From NCBI GenBank assembly GCA_902781315.1, contig CACZIT010000007.1, positions 40,942 to 104,941 of the forward strand: DNA of 64,000 bases. The letters are read 5' to 3'. The DNA comes from an uncultured Prevotellaceae bacterium (GTDB lineage Bacteria; Bacteroidota; Bacteroidia; Bacteroidales; Bacteroidaceae). The notes beneath the pieces are model-generated. The model ran no database searches and had not been told where the DNA came from. It saw nothing but the letters and a program-made list of their open reading frames with translations. Both the position numbers and the translations under genes were made by a program. Shown one piece after another: positions 50,096 through 58,526 of the stretch (the stretch's first letter is position 1; each line of letters opens with the position of its first letter).

Positions 50096-51670
50096 ATGAC
50101 CAGCGAAGTTGTAATTGACGTCCGACAGAAGGAAATCTCAATAGCTCTGCTGGAGGATCAGAAACTGGTGGAATACCAGAACGAGCCTCGATCAGCCTCC
50201 TTCTCCGTCGGAAACATCTACATTGCAAAAGTCAAGAAGCTCATGCCTGGGCTGAACGCATGCTTTGTGGATGTAGGTTATGAACGCGACGCCTTTCTAC
50301 ATTATCTTGACTTAGGTAATCAATTCAGCTCTTACGAAAAGTACCTGAAACAGGTACAAAGCGACAGGAAGCGCCTCTATCCCTTCAGCAAGGCTCAACG
50401 TCTGCCTGACCTGAAGAAGGAAGGAAGTGTGCAGACTACTTTACAGACAGGACAGGAAGTTCTGGTACAGATTGTAAAGGAACCCATCTCGACCAAAGGT
50501 CCGCGACTGACAGGTGAATTGTCGTTTGCAGGCCGCTATCTGGTGCTCATTCCTTTCAACGACAAAGTATCAGTATCTTCGAAAATCAAGAGCGGAGAAG
50601 AGCGAGCCCGCCTGAAACAGCTCATCCACAGCATCAAGCCGAAGAACTGCGGAGTCATCGTCAGAACCGTAGCCGAAGGCAAGCGTGTAGCTGAACTCGA
50701 TGCTGAGCTGAAAGTGCTCACTCGCCGCTGGGAGGAAGTCATCCAGAAAGTCCAGAAGACACAACAGCGTCCACAGCTGGTGTTCGAGGAAACGGGAAGA
50801 GCAGTGGCTCTTTTGCGCGACTTGTTCAACCCGACGTATGAGAGCATTCACGTGAACGACGACGACGTCTACGAAGAAGTAAGAAACTACGTCTCGCTCA
50901 TAGCTCCCGAGAAAGTGGGCATTGTGAAGCGCTACACGGGCAAGGTGCCCATCTTCGACAACTTCAACGTCACGAAGCAAATCAAGTCGAGCTTCGGAAA
51001 AATTGTCAACTACAAGCATGGTGCCTATCTCATCATCGAGCATACAGAGGCCCTGCATGTTGTAGACGTGAACAGCGGAAACCGCGCAAGAGGCGTTGAA
51101 GGTCAGGAAGCCAACGCACTGGACGTCAATCTGGGTGCTGCCGACGAACTGGCACGCCAACTGCGACTGCGCGATATGGGAGGCATCATCGTCGTTGACT
51201 TCATCGACATGAACCTGGCCGAAGACCGCCAGATGCTCTATGAGCGCATGTGCAAGAACATGCAGAAAGACCGTGCGCGCCACAACATCCTGCCCCTGTC
51301 AAAGTTCGGCCTGATGCAAATCACCCGCCAAAGGGTAAGGCCGGCAATGGACGTCAGCGTTGAAGAAACCTGTCCTACTTGTTTCGGAAAAGGAACCATC
51401 AAGTCGAGTATCCTTTTTACAGACCAACTGGAGAGCAAGATTGCCAACCTCGTCAACAAGATTGGTGTCAAGAAATTCTATCTGCACGTGCATCCTTATG
51501 TTGCCGCATACATCAATCAGGGATTCATTTCGCTGAAGCGGCGGTGGCAGATGAAGTACGGTATGGGCGTAAGAATCATTTCCTCTCAGAAGCTCGCATT
51601 CCTGCAATACGAGTTCTACGATGCCAACAAGCAATTCATCGACATGAAAGAGGAGATTGAAACAAAGTAA
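50096..51670 (+). CDS. rng: Ribonuclease G/E family endoribonuclease
   Basis: A 524-residue endoribonuclease that matures rRNA and starts mRNA decay. The S1 RNA-binding domain starts near GNIYIAKVKKLMPGLNACFVDVGYERDAFLHYLD. The catalytic region includes VDVNSGN and IIVVDFIDM, which hold the magnesium-binding aspartates. The zinc-link is CPTCFGKG. Its length matches RNase G more than RNase E, which has a long C-terminal scaffold. It begins 52 bases after the 29-aa basic gene and ends before a bidirectional terminator. Confidence 0.94.
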   Translation: MTSEVVIDVRQKEISIALLEDQKLVEYQNEPRSASFSVGNIYIAKVKKLMPGLNACFVDVGYERDAFLHYLDLGNQFSSYEKYLKQVQSDRKRLYPFSKAQRLPDLKKEGSVQTTLQTGQEVLVQIVKEPISTKGPRLTGELSFAGRYLVLIPFNDKVSVSSKIKSGEERARLKQLIHSIKPKNCGVIVRTVAEGKRVAELDAELKVLTRRWEEVIQKVQKTQQRPQLVFEETGRAVALLRDLFNPTYESIHVNDDDVYEEVRNYVSLIAPEKVGIVKRYTGKVPIFDNFNVTKQIKSSFGKIVNYKHGAYLIIEHTEALHVVDVNSGNRARGVEGQEANALDVNLGAADELARQLRLRDMGGIIVVDFIDMNLAEDRQMLYERMCKNMQKDRARHNILPLSKFGLMQITRQRVRPAMDVSVEETCPTCFGKGTIKSSILFTDQLESKIANLVNKIGVKKFYLHVHPYVAAYINQGFISLKRRWQMKYGMGVRIISSQKLAFLQYEFYDANKQFIDMKEEIETK

Positions 51671-51703
51671 ACCTCGCCCCTGACAGAACAACACTGGAAA
51701 AAG

Positions 51704-51744
51704 AAGCCCTGACATACTGATCATCAGATGTGTCAGGGCTTTTT
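51704..51744. terminator. Bidirectional terminator between rng and the HAD phosphatase
   Basis: AAGCCCTGACA (51704-51714) pairs with TGTCAGGGCTT (51731-51741), then TTT on the plus strand and TTCTTTTTCC on the minus strand, so it serves both convergent genes. Confidence 0.85.
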
Positions 51745-51767
51745 CGTGCGCTTCAGAGTTGGAAGAC

Positions 51768-52415
51768 TCAAAGCAAATCAGAAGGAGTATGGGCCAGGCG
51801 GGTGGCTCCATGCTGGAGCAGGAACGCTTCGTCGCGGAATCCCCACAGCACACTGATACAAGGCAGATGGCAGGCCTCGGCCGTCAGAATGTCCACATCG
51901 CTGTCGCCAACGTAGACTGCCGACTCGCCACTTTCGCCCAACTCGCGAAGGGCCACCTCAACGGCATCGGGTGCCGGCTTGCGCCTGATGCCTGGGGCCT
52001 CACCCACAGCCACGTCTATCAGATTGCCGAAAAAATGCCGGCACAACGACTGCGTGGCCTCCATAAACTTGTTGCTGACTACGGCAATCTTGCAGCCACG
52101 CTGCTTCAGCCCCTCAAGCATCTCTACGATGCCTTCGTACGGCTCAGTCAGGTCAGCCTGATGCTCCAGGTAATATTGCCGGAACGTCTGAAGCACCTCG
52201 TCCACCCTACCCTCGCCTACTTGCTCCGGCAGAGCTCGCTCCATCAGTTTCCGAACACCGTTGCCTACGAATCGGCGCACTTCGTCAAGGCTGCGCTCTT
52301 CGTACCCATGTTGGCGCAAAGCATAATTGCAGGCACCGGCCAGATCGCCAAGCGTATTGAGCAGCGTGCCGTCGAGGTCGAAGATATAGGTATCGAATTT
52401 CATATTCTTCATCAT
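51768..52415 (-). CDS. HAD-family phosphatase, phosphoglycolate phosphatase-like
   Basis: A 215-residue HAD hydrolase with a helical cap. Motif I is IFDLDGTLLNTLGDL, motif II IAVVSNK, the lysine in RRKPAPDAV, motif IV YVGDSDVDILTAEAC. FVGNGVRKLMERAL is the cap segment shared with Gph proteins, so removal of phosphate from 2-phosphoglycolate is the best guess. The promoter element at 52424-52431 ends only 8 bases before the first ATG, so the real start may be the fifth codon (MKFDTYIFDLDG, 52403). It is convergent with rng. Confidence 0.85.
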   Translation of the reverse strand: MMKNMKFDTYIFDLDGTLLNTLGDLAGACNYALRQHGYEERSLDEVRRFVGNGVRKLMERALPEQVGEGRVDEVLQTFRQYYLEHQADLTEPYEGIVEMLEGLKQRGCKIAVVSNKFMEATQSLCRHFFGNLIDVAVGEAPGIRRKPAPDAVEVALRELGESGESAVYVGDSDVDILTAEACHLPCISVLWGFRDEAFLLQHGATRLAHTPSDLL

Positions 52416-52423
52416 AGCGGGTG

Positions 52424-52431
52424 CAAAATTA
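52424..52431 (-). promoter_or_regulatory. -7 promoter element (TAATTTTG) for the HAD phosphatase
   Basis: TAnnTTTG on the minus strand; its closeness to the ATG implies a near-leaderless mRNA or the later start at 52403. Confidence 0.5.
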
Positions 52432-52467
52432 CGAAAAAAATTTGAAGAAGAAAAAAATCGCGTTTTG

Positions 52468-52499
52468 TTTTGTAGAATGTTCTTTTTGCACTAACTTTG
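52468..52499 (+). promoter_or_regulatory. Promoter for mltG
   Basis: TTTTG at 52468-52472 and TAACTTTG at 52492-52499, 19 bases between them; the ATG is at 52528. Confidence 0.6.
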
Positions 52500-52527
52500 C
52501 AGCCGAAATAAAAAAGCAATACATATC

Positions 52528-53574
52528 ATGAATGCAAAATTGAAGACAAAATACGCACTTCCGGCAATCGCCTGCCTGCTGCTCGTATTGGGATTCGTGG
52601 CTTATTATCTGGTGGCTCCCCTGTCGTCAAGCAAACAAACGGAATACCTCTACATTGACAACGACGACACGGTGGACTCCGTCTATGCGAAGCTCACTCC
52701 CATCGCCAACAAACACGGACTGAACGGCTTGCGCACCATCATCAGGCACAGCCAATACCCCGACAACATCCGGACTGGCCGCTATGCCGTCGAGCCCAGT
52801 CAGGGTGCTTTCTCGCTTTTCAGGAAACTGAAAAACGGCCAGCAAACGCCGCTCAACCTCACGATACCAAGCGTGAGAACCATCGACCGCCTGTCGGCCG
52901 AACTGGGTAAGAAGCTCATGCTCGACAGCGCAGAAATCATGAACGCCCTGAGCGACCAAGCCATGTGTGAGAAATATGGCTACGACACGACCACCATCGC
53001 CTGCATGTTCATCCCCAACACCTATCAAATCTATTGGAACGTGGGACTCGAGAAGTTCTTCGACCGCATGCAGCAGGAGAGCAACAACTTCTGGAACGAT
53101 GAACGCAAGGCAAAGGCCGAGAAGATGGGGCTCACTCCCGAGCAGGTCATCACCCTTGCCAGCATCATCGACGAAGAGACGGCCAACAACGACGAAAAGC
53201 CCCAGATAGCAGGCATGTATCTGAACCGCCTCTGGCTGAAGAACAGCGAATATCCCAACGGAATGCCGCTGCAGGCCGACCCCACCATCAAGTTTGCCTG
53301 GAAGAAGTTCGAGCTGCGCCGCATCTACAACAAGCTGCTCAGCATCGACAGTCCCTACAACACCTACCGAAACACGGGACTGCCTCCAGGCCCCATCCGC
53401 ATTCCGTCGGTGGCTGGCATCGATGCCGTACTGAACTACACCCACCACAACTATCTCTACATGTGCGCTAAGGAGGACTTCAGCGGCACCCATAACTTTG
53501 CCGCCACCTATTCCGAGCATCTGCAGAATGCGGCCCGCTATGCCAAAGCGCTCAACCAGCGCGGCATCGAATAA
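52528..53574 (+). CDS. mltG: Endolytic murein transglycosylase MltG
   Basis: Cleaves nascent peptidoglycan strands and ends their elongation at the inner membrane. 348 aa. One transmembrane helix at about 12-31 (ALPAIACLLLVLGFVAYYLV), then a periplasmic LysM-like region and the YceG domain. The catalytic region is ITLASIIDEETANNDEKPQIAGMYLNRL with the conserved glutamates. ADPTIKFAW and the end block TGLPPGPIRIPSVAGIDAVLN are family hallmarks. It is a single gene, followed 16 bases later by the convergent ComEC-like gene. Confidence 0.93.
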   Translation: MNAKLKTKYALPAIACLLLVLGFVAYYLVAPLSSSKQTEYLYIDNDDTVDSVYAKLTPIANKHGLNGLRTIIRHSQYPDNIRTGRYAVEPSQGAFSLFRKLKNGQQTPLNLTIPSVRTIDRLSAELGKKLMLDSAEIMNALSDQAMCEKYGYDTTTIACMFIPNTYQIYWNVGLEKFFDRMQQESNNFWNDERKAKAEKMGLTPEQVITLASIIDEETANNDEKPQIAGMYLNRLWLKNSEYPNGMPLQADPTIKFAWKKFELRRIYNKLLSIDSPYNTYRNTGLPPGPIRIPSVAGIDAVLNYTHHNYLYMCAKEDFSGTHNFAATYSEHLQNAARYAKALNQRGIE

Positions 53575-53590
53575 AGAAATTTCCCCTCTG

Positions 53591-55183
53591 CTAACGCATT
53601 CGAAGAAAAATACTCTTCGCCATCGTCTTCAGCAATAAGCGGACGATGGCGATGATTGTTATGAGCAGCACATAGACCAGCGCTGTCTGAAGACTGCTCA
53701 GCTGAATGCCCTCAACACTTGCACCAGGCAATGAGGAGATGAGGGAAAGACTCTTGTTCAGCAACGACGAACAGCTTATAACGAATTGACCTGCAAGCGC
53801 TTGCGCCTGCGGAATAAACGAAAGCATGAAAAACACCAGAGAGGCATAGAGGATGATGGTGGCAAGCGGAACTGCTATCAGATTGGTCAGGAGGAAATAG
53901 CAGGAAAAGCGCCCGAAATAATGAGCCACCAGCGGAGCCGTCGTCAGCTGGGTGGAGATGCTGACAGCCACCATACCCAACAGCCATTTCAGCACAACGA
54001 CTCCCCATCTCTTCCGCTCTTCCACGATGTATTGCCGGTCGTGAGTGAACAACCGGAGCACGAAGGGCTGATCGGAAGAAGGCATCACCAACTCGCTCAA
54101 CATTCTATAAATAGGCTTGAAGAACAGCTGAATGCCCAGCACGGCCAGGAACGACAGTTGGAAACTAATATCCCACAAACTAAGCGGATTGGCCACCAGC
54201 ATGATGATGGCGGCCAGCGCGAGGGTGTTCAGCGAGAACGCCTTGCGCCGAAGCAGCTCTATGGAGGCATAGACCGACAGCATCGTGGCTGCCCTCACCA
54301 CCGAGGGCGAGGCCCCCACCATCAGGACAAAGAGCCAGATGACGGGCAGCACGGCCACCTGTCCCAGCAATCGCCAACGGGTGCGGAAGAAGACGAGGGT
54401 GAGAAAGAAATAGATGATGCCCAGATGCAGCCCCGAAAGAGCCAGCACGTGGGAAGCTCCGCTGACGCTATATTCATCGCGCAGTTGGCGTGAGAGGCCC
54501 GACTTGTCGCCCAACACCATCGCGGCCACCACAGCCGCGTCGTTGCCTTCGCCCGTCTGTTGAAGCTTCACCAGCAGGCGCTCCCTGAACATCATCAGCC
54601 TGAGCCTGGCCCTCTGCACAACGCTCAGGGAGCCGATGTCGGCAGGCGTCAGCCGCCAGTTGCTATGATTGACGAAGCTCGAGGGCATTTCTCTGTGAGG
54701 CTCCGTCTCGATAGCAGAAGTGGCCATGAAGCCGCTCCCCAGATGCAGCTGCCGATAGCGGCCCGTCAGCGTGTCGCGCAAGAGCGACACCTGCAGGGCA
54801 AAAGGCTTCCGGGCACTCACCACCCACGCCTCAAACCGCAACGTCTTGCCTCTTGTTGCAGGCGGCGAGCTTACGATGGCCTCATACGTGCGCTCTCCAC
54901 CCTCCACCAGGTTCCGCCGGGCCTTCTTGGCAGCCACGAGATAGAAGCCGAAGAACAGGATAGAGAGCAGGACGAGCAGGCTCTTCTGCACCGACTTCCT
55001 CATAGCCTTTTCAATTCTGACCTTCCTGGCATCAAGCACCAGCGAGGCCAGCAGCAGGCTCCCGGCAACTACAAGCCCCGTCCACAAGGGGAAGTACGCC
55101 CCCAGCCAGTCGCCAAACAAAATGCCCAGAATAAGCACGAGGCCTATTCTGAGCAATGGGGCTTTATGGAAAGCGTTTCCCAT
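53591..55183 (-). CDS. ComEC/Rec2-family membrane protein without the hydrolase domain
   Basis: A 530-residue integral membrane protein with many hydrophobic helices. The competence domain signature is EYSVSGASHVLALSGLHLGIIYF. In B. subtilis ComEC this domain forms the DNA channel. The protein ends after a final helix (LVYVLLITIIAIVRLLLKTM); the C-terminal metallo-beta-lactamase-like nuclease domain of full ComEC is absent. The start MGNAFHKAPLLRIG is 13 bases after the DUF3078 stop, so the two genes are probably co-transcribed. Whether it still imports DNA is unknown. Confidence 0.85.
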   Translation of the reverse strand: MGNAFHKAPLLRIGLVLILGILFGDWLGAYFPLWTGLVVAGSLLLASLVLDARKVRIEKAMRKSVQKSLLVLLSILFFGFYLVAAKKARRNLVEGGERTYEAIVSSPPATRGKTLRFEAWVVSARKPFALQVSLLRDTLTGRYRQLHLGSGFMATSAIETEPHREMPSSFVNHSNWRLTPADIGSLSVVQRARLRLMMFRERLLVKLQQTGEGNDAAVVAAMVLGDKSGLSRQLRDEYSVSGASHVLALSGLHLGIIYFFLTLVFFRTRWRLLGQVAVLPVIWLFVLMVGASPSVVRAATMLSVYASIELLRRKAFSLNTLALAAIIMLVANPLSLWDISFQLSFLAVLGIQLFFKPIYRMLSELVMPSSDQPFVLRLFTHDRQYIVEERKRWGVVVLKWLLGMVAVSISTQLTTAPLVAHYFGRFSCYFLLTNLIAVPLATIILYASLVFFMLSFIPQAQALAGQFVISCSSLLNKSLSLISSLPGASVEGIQLSSLQTALVYVLLITIIAIVRLLLKTMAKSIFLRMR

Positions 55184-55196
55184 AAGGGGGGGGAGT

Positions 55197-56390
55197 TTAG
55201 AACGCGTAGTTGAAGCCGATGGAGAGGAACTCCTTGAACATCCAGTAGCCGTGATGGTCGTCGCGTTGGCGGTTGTCGTCGAAGCGCGGATGGATGAACA
55301 GCTTCGAGGAGATGTACTTGTTGAACTGGAACGAGAACGTGTTTTCCCATTCATACTCCACACGCTTGTAGCTGGTGAAGCCATACATGCGCGACTTCCA
55401 CGAGATGTTCTCGGCCATCTTCCAGGTGAAGTCGACGGTGAACTGCGAACCCAGGTCCACCAGCGAGTGGCGGTCGGCCTCCAGTCCGTGCCGCGAGGGG
55501 AACCACTGCTGCGTGTCGCCGTTCATGAAGATGGTACGGTCTACGTAGCGATAGTTCACGGCCAGCGGCGAGATGTTCACCGTACCCGTCAGTTTCTTGT
55601 TGAACCACTCCATCTTGTAGTCCATACCGATACCCACATTCAGGTTGAAGGGCGACATGAAGTCGGAGTAGGTGCGCTTGTCGTTGGCTTTCAGGCCTCG
55701 CGTGAACTGCGTGTAGGCCAGCAGCTGCAGCGTGTAGTACCAGTGCTTGGTGGCCTGCAGACCCACCTTCGACGTCAGACGGATGAGGTCTTCGTTGGGC
55801 TTGAACTTATTCACCGAGTCGGAGGGCGATGTCTGGAAGCCCAGTTTCATCTCCAGCTTGTTGTCCCACTTCCACTTCGACTTGTTGTTATAATTGGCCT
55901 CCAGCGTCAGGCTCGACAGCATCGAGTAGTTGCTCTCGCCGCCTTTGTACCAGTTGCCCGACACGTAGTTCTGCAGGAACTGCAGGAAGCCGTCGCCCTT
56001 GAAGGTCCAGAAGTTAGGCTTCTTCACCTCCACGTCGGCTTTGGGAGCCTCGGGTTCTATGGGAGCGGCTTCTTCGGCCGGCGGGGGTAGCACGGGAGTG
56101 GGTGCCTCGGCCTGCTCGGCTGCCGTCGTCAGCTCGTTGCGCAGGGCGGCATCGGTGGTCTGCACCAGGTCGGGACGACGCAGATACATGTCGAGCAGCG
56201 CGTTGCTCATCTCCGAGGGCTCACCGTCGAGCGAAAGGGCCTCGTGGGCCACGCTGCCGTAGTAAGTGAACGGAAGGAAAAGGGGTGAATACTGGCCGGA
56301 ACTGGCCGTCGGCGTGTTCTGCCCGGAGGCAGTCAGCATCCCCAAGCCGCAGAAGGCTAAAGTCAGGAAAAGGTTGTTCTTCTTCATCAT
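55197..56390 (-). CDS. DUF3078 outer-membrane-like beta-barrel protein
   Basis: A 397-residue exported protein of a Bacteroidetes-specific family (DUF3078). Signal peptide about 1-24 (cleavage after ASG). A proline/glutamate/alanine-rich linker (about 95-125, PTPVLPPPAEEAAPIEPEAPKA) is followed by alternating aromatic beta-strands (NFWTFKGDGFLQFLQNYVSGNWYKGGES and onward) to an F-terminated end GFNYAF, as in outer-membrane barrels. Function unknown. It precedes the ComEC-like gene. Of the two adjacent ATGs I take the first, which follows the promoter at 56411-56418. Confidence 0.85.
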   Translation of the reverse strand: MMKKNNLFLTLAFCGLGMLTASGQNTPTASSGQYSPLFLPFTYYGSVAHEALSLDGEPSEMSNALLDMYLRRPDLVQTTDAALRNELTTAAEQAEAPTPVLPPPAEEAAPIEPEAPKADVEVKKPNFWTFKGDGFLQFLQNYVSGNWYKGGESNYSMLSSLTLEANYNNKSKWKWDNKLEMKLGFQTSPSDSVNKFKPNEDLIRLTSKVGLQATKHWYYTLQLLAYTQFTRGLKANDKRTYSDFMSPFNLNVGIGMDYKMEWFNKKLTGTVNISPLAVNYRYVDRTIFMNGDTQQWFPSRHGLEADRHSLVDLGSQFTVDFTWKMAENISWKSRMYGFTSYKRVEYEWENTFSFQFNKYISSKLFIHPRFDDNRQRDDHHGYWMFKEFLSIGFNYAF

Positions 56391-56410
56391 GTATTTTTTA
56401 AAATTTGGTA

Positions 56411-56418
56411 CAAAGTTA
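56411..56418 (-). promoter_or_regulatory. -7 promoter element (TAACTTTG) for DUF3078-comEC
   Basis: TAnnTTTG on the minus strand, 20 bases before the ATG. Confidence 0.6.
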
Positions 56419-56514
56419 AACATTTCCGTTCAGAAATCCACCATTTCCTTCAACAATTTTCACCGATAGCGAAAAAAACTTCCTTCTTTCATCTTCCATC
56501 TTTCATCTTTTTTG

Positions 56515-56522
56515 TATCTTTG
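56515..56522 (+). promoter_or_regulatory. -7 promoter element (TATCTTTG) for yidC
   Basis: TAnnTTTG, 30 bases before the ATG at 56553. Just upstream the phrase TTCATCTTCCATCT is imperfectly repeated. Confidence 0.6.
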
Positions 56523-56552
56523 CACCTTGAAAAAAACGTAACATAACGACAA

Positions 56553-58460
56553 ATGGATAAAAACACTACTACAGGATTCATCCTGATTGCACTCGTGCTG
56601 ATAGCATTCAGCTACTTCAACCGCCCCTCGGCAGAGGAGCAGCGTGCCGCCTTCGTGCAGGACTCCATCGCCCAAGTGGCACGCATGAACGCAGAAAAGA
56701 AACAACAGGCCGAAGCTGCCGCAAAGGCTGCCGAAGCCAAGCAGAAAGCCGAAGAGGACACCACCGCCCTCTTCCACAACGCCCTGAAGGGCACAGCCGC
56801 CGACGTGGTGCTGAAGAACCAGCGCGTGGAGCTCACGCTCTCGTCGAAGGGTGCCACAGTGGTGAAAGCCGTCGTCAAGGGCTTCAAGGACCGCAAGGGC
56901 AACCCCGACGTGACGCTCTTCAACGGCAAGGAACAGAGCCTGAACTACATGCTGTCGGCCAAGGAGGCCAACATCGCCACGCAGGAACTCTTCTTCCAGC
57001 CGTCCAACGTCAGCGACACCACCGTGACCTTCACCGCCGAGGCCGCTCCCGGCAAGCAGATCGTCATGAGCTACCAGCTGGGCCGCGACTACATGCTCCA
57101 TATGCAGATGCACGTTGAAGGAATGGCCGGACTCTTCGCACCCAACACGCAGTCGATGGACGTCGACTGGCAGGAGCTCTGTCCGCAGCAGGAGCGTGGC
57201 TTCATGTTCGAAAACCGCTACTGCACGCTCACGTATAAAGAGAAAGAAAGCTCCACCGACCACCTCAGCGAGACCTCCGAGAAGCGCGACGAGCAGATAG
57301 AGGAAGCACTCGACTGGGTGGCCTTCAAGGACCAGTTCTTCTCCTCCATCATGATTGCCAAGAACGACTTCCAGGCCAACTCCCTCATGACGAGCGTTCC
57401 GCAGGAGAAGGGCTCGGGCTACCTGAAGCAGTTCCAGGCCAAGATGAAGACCTTCTTCGACCCCTCCGGCCGCACGCCCTCAGAGTTTGAGTTCTACTAC
57501 GGCCCCAACGACTTCCGCAAGCTGCAGGCCGTCGAGACCGAGAGCACCTTCGGCAAAGACCTCGAGATGCAGAAGCTGGTCTATCTGGGCTGGCCCATCG
57601 TGCGCTGGATCAACCGTTTCTTCACCATCTACGTCTTCGACTGGCTGACGGGCTTCGGCCTGAACATGGGCATCGTGCTCATCCTCATCACCCTCCTGCT
57701 GAAGGCCATCACCTATCCGCTCGTGAAGAAGAGCTACATGTCGTCGGCAAAGATGCGCGTGCTGAAGCCGAAACTCGAAGAGGCCACCAAGCAGTTCAAC
57801 AACCCCGAAGACCAGATGCAGAAGCAGCAGGCCATGATGCAGGAGTATGCCAAGTACGGCGTGAGCCCGATGGCAGGCTGCCTGCCCATGCTCATCCAGA
57901 TGCCCATCTGGATTGCTATGTTCAACTTCGTGCCTAACGCCATCCAGCTGCGCGGCGAGAGCTTCCTCTGGATTGACGACCTCTCCACCTACGACCCCAT
58001 CATCGAGTGGCAGAAGAACATCTGGGGCATCGGCGACCACCTCTCGCTGACGTGCATCCTCTTCTGCGTGGCCAACGTGCTCTACTCCTTCATGACCATG
58101 CGCCAGCAGAAAGACCAGATGGTGGGCCAGCAGGCCGAGCAGATGAAGATGATGCAATGGATGATGTACCTCATGCCGGTGATGTTCTTCTTCATGTTCA
58201 ACGACTACTCCTCCGGCCTGAACTTCTACTACTTCATCTCGCTCTTCTTCTCGGCTGCCATCATGTTCCTGCTCCGCAAGACCACCAACGACGAGAAGCT
58301 GCTCCGCAAGCTCGAAGCCCGCTACGAGGAAAACAAGCGCAACCCGCAGAAGAAGCTCGGCGGACTGGCTGGCCGTCTGCAGGCCATGCAGGAAGAGCAG
58401 CAGCGACTCCAGAAGCAGCGTGAGGAGCTGGCCCGCAAGCGCAAAGGCTTAGGGCAGTAG
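56553..58460 (+). CDS. yidC: Membrane protein insertase YidC (Oxa1 family, long Gram-negative form)
   Basis: Inserts and folds inner-membrane proteins, alone or with SecYEG. 635 aa. An N-terminal anchor helix (TTGFILIALVLIAFSYF) is followed by a coiled Ala/Glu/Lys segment, then the periplasmic beta-sandwich domain to about residue 345. The Oxa1 domain (about 350-590) contains LLLKAITYPLVKKSYMSSAKM, YGVSPMAGCLPMLIQMPIWIAMF and MPVMFFFMFNDYSSGLNFYY. The C-terminus is Gln/Arg/Lys-rich. In related genomes pyrG often precedes it; here the neighbour is DUF3078-comEC. Confidence 0.96.
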   Translation: MDKNTTTGFILIALVLIAFSYFNRPSAEEQRAAFVQDSIAQVARMNAEKKQQAEAAAKAAEAKQKAEEDTTALFHNALKGTAADVVLKNQRVELTLSSKGATVVKAVVKGFKDRKGNPDVTLFNGKEQSLNYMLSAKEANIATQELFFQPSNVSDTTVTFTAEAAPGKQIVMSYQLGRDYMLHMQMHVEGMAGLFAPNTQSMDVDWQELCPQQERGFMFENRYCTLTYKEKESSTDHLSETSEKRDEQIEEALDWVAFKDQFFSSIMIAKNDFQANSLMTSVPQEKGSGYLKQFQAKMKTFFDPSGRTPSEFEFYYGPNDFRKLQAVETESTFGKDLEMQKLVYLGWPIVRWINRFFTIYVFDWLTGFGLNMGIVLILITLLLKAITYPLVKKSYMSSAKMRVLKPKLEEATKQFNNPEDQMQKQQAMMQEYAKYGVSPMAGCLPMLIQMPIWIAMFNFVPNAIQLRGESFLWIDDLSTYDPIIEWQKNIWGIGDHLSLTCILFCVANVLYSFMTMRQQKDQMVGQQAEQMKMMQWMMYLMPVMFFFMFNDYSSGLNFYYFISLFFSAAIMFLLRKTTNDEKLLRKLEARYEENKRNPQKKLGGLAGRLQAMQEEQQRLQKQREELARKRKGLGQ

Positions 58461-58475
58461 CCCCCACATCATCAG

Positions 58476-58517
58476 TTCCCATCACTTCCCATCACTTCCC
58501 ATCCACTCCCATTATCA
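58476..58517. repeat. Four tandem copies of a TTCCCATCAC decamer after yidC
   Basis: Units at 58476, 58486, 58496 and 58507 (the last two 11 bases, degenerate), occupying most of the 66-base gap between yidC and the DUF1846 gene and ending ten bases before the latter's ATG. Confidence 0.8.
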
Positions 58518-58526
58518 CCCCCCAGT

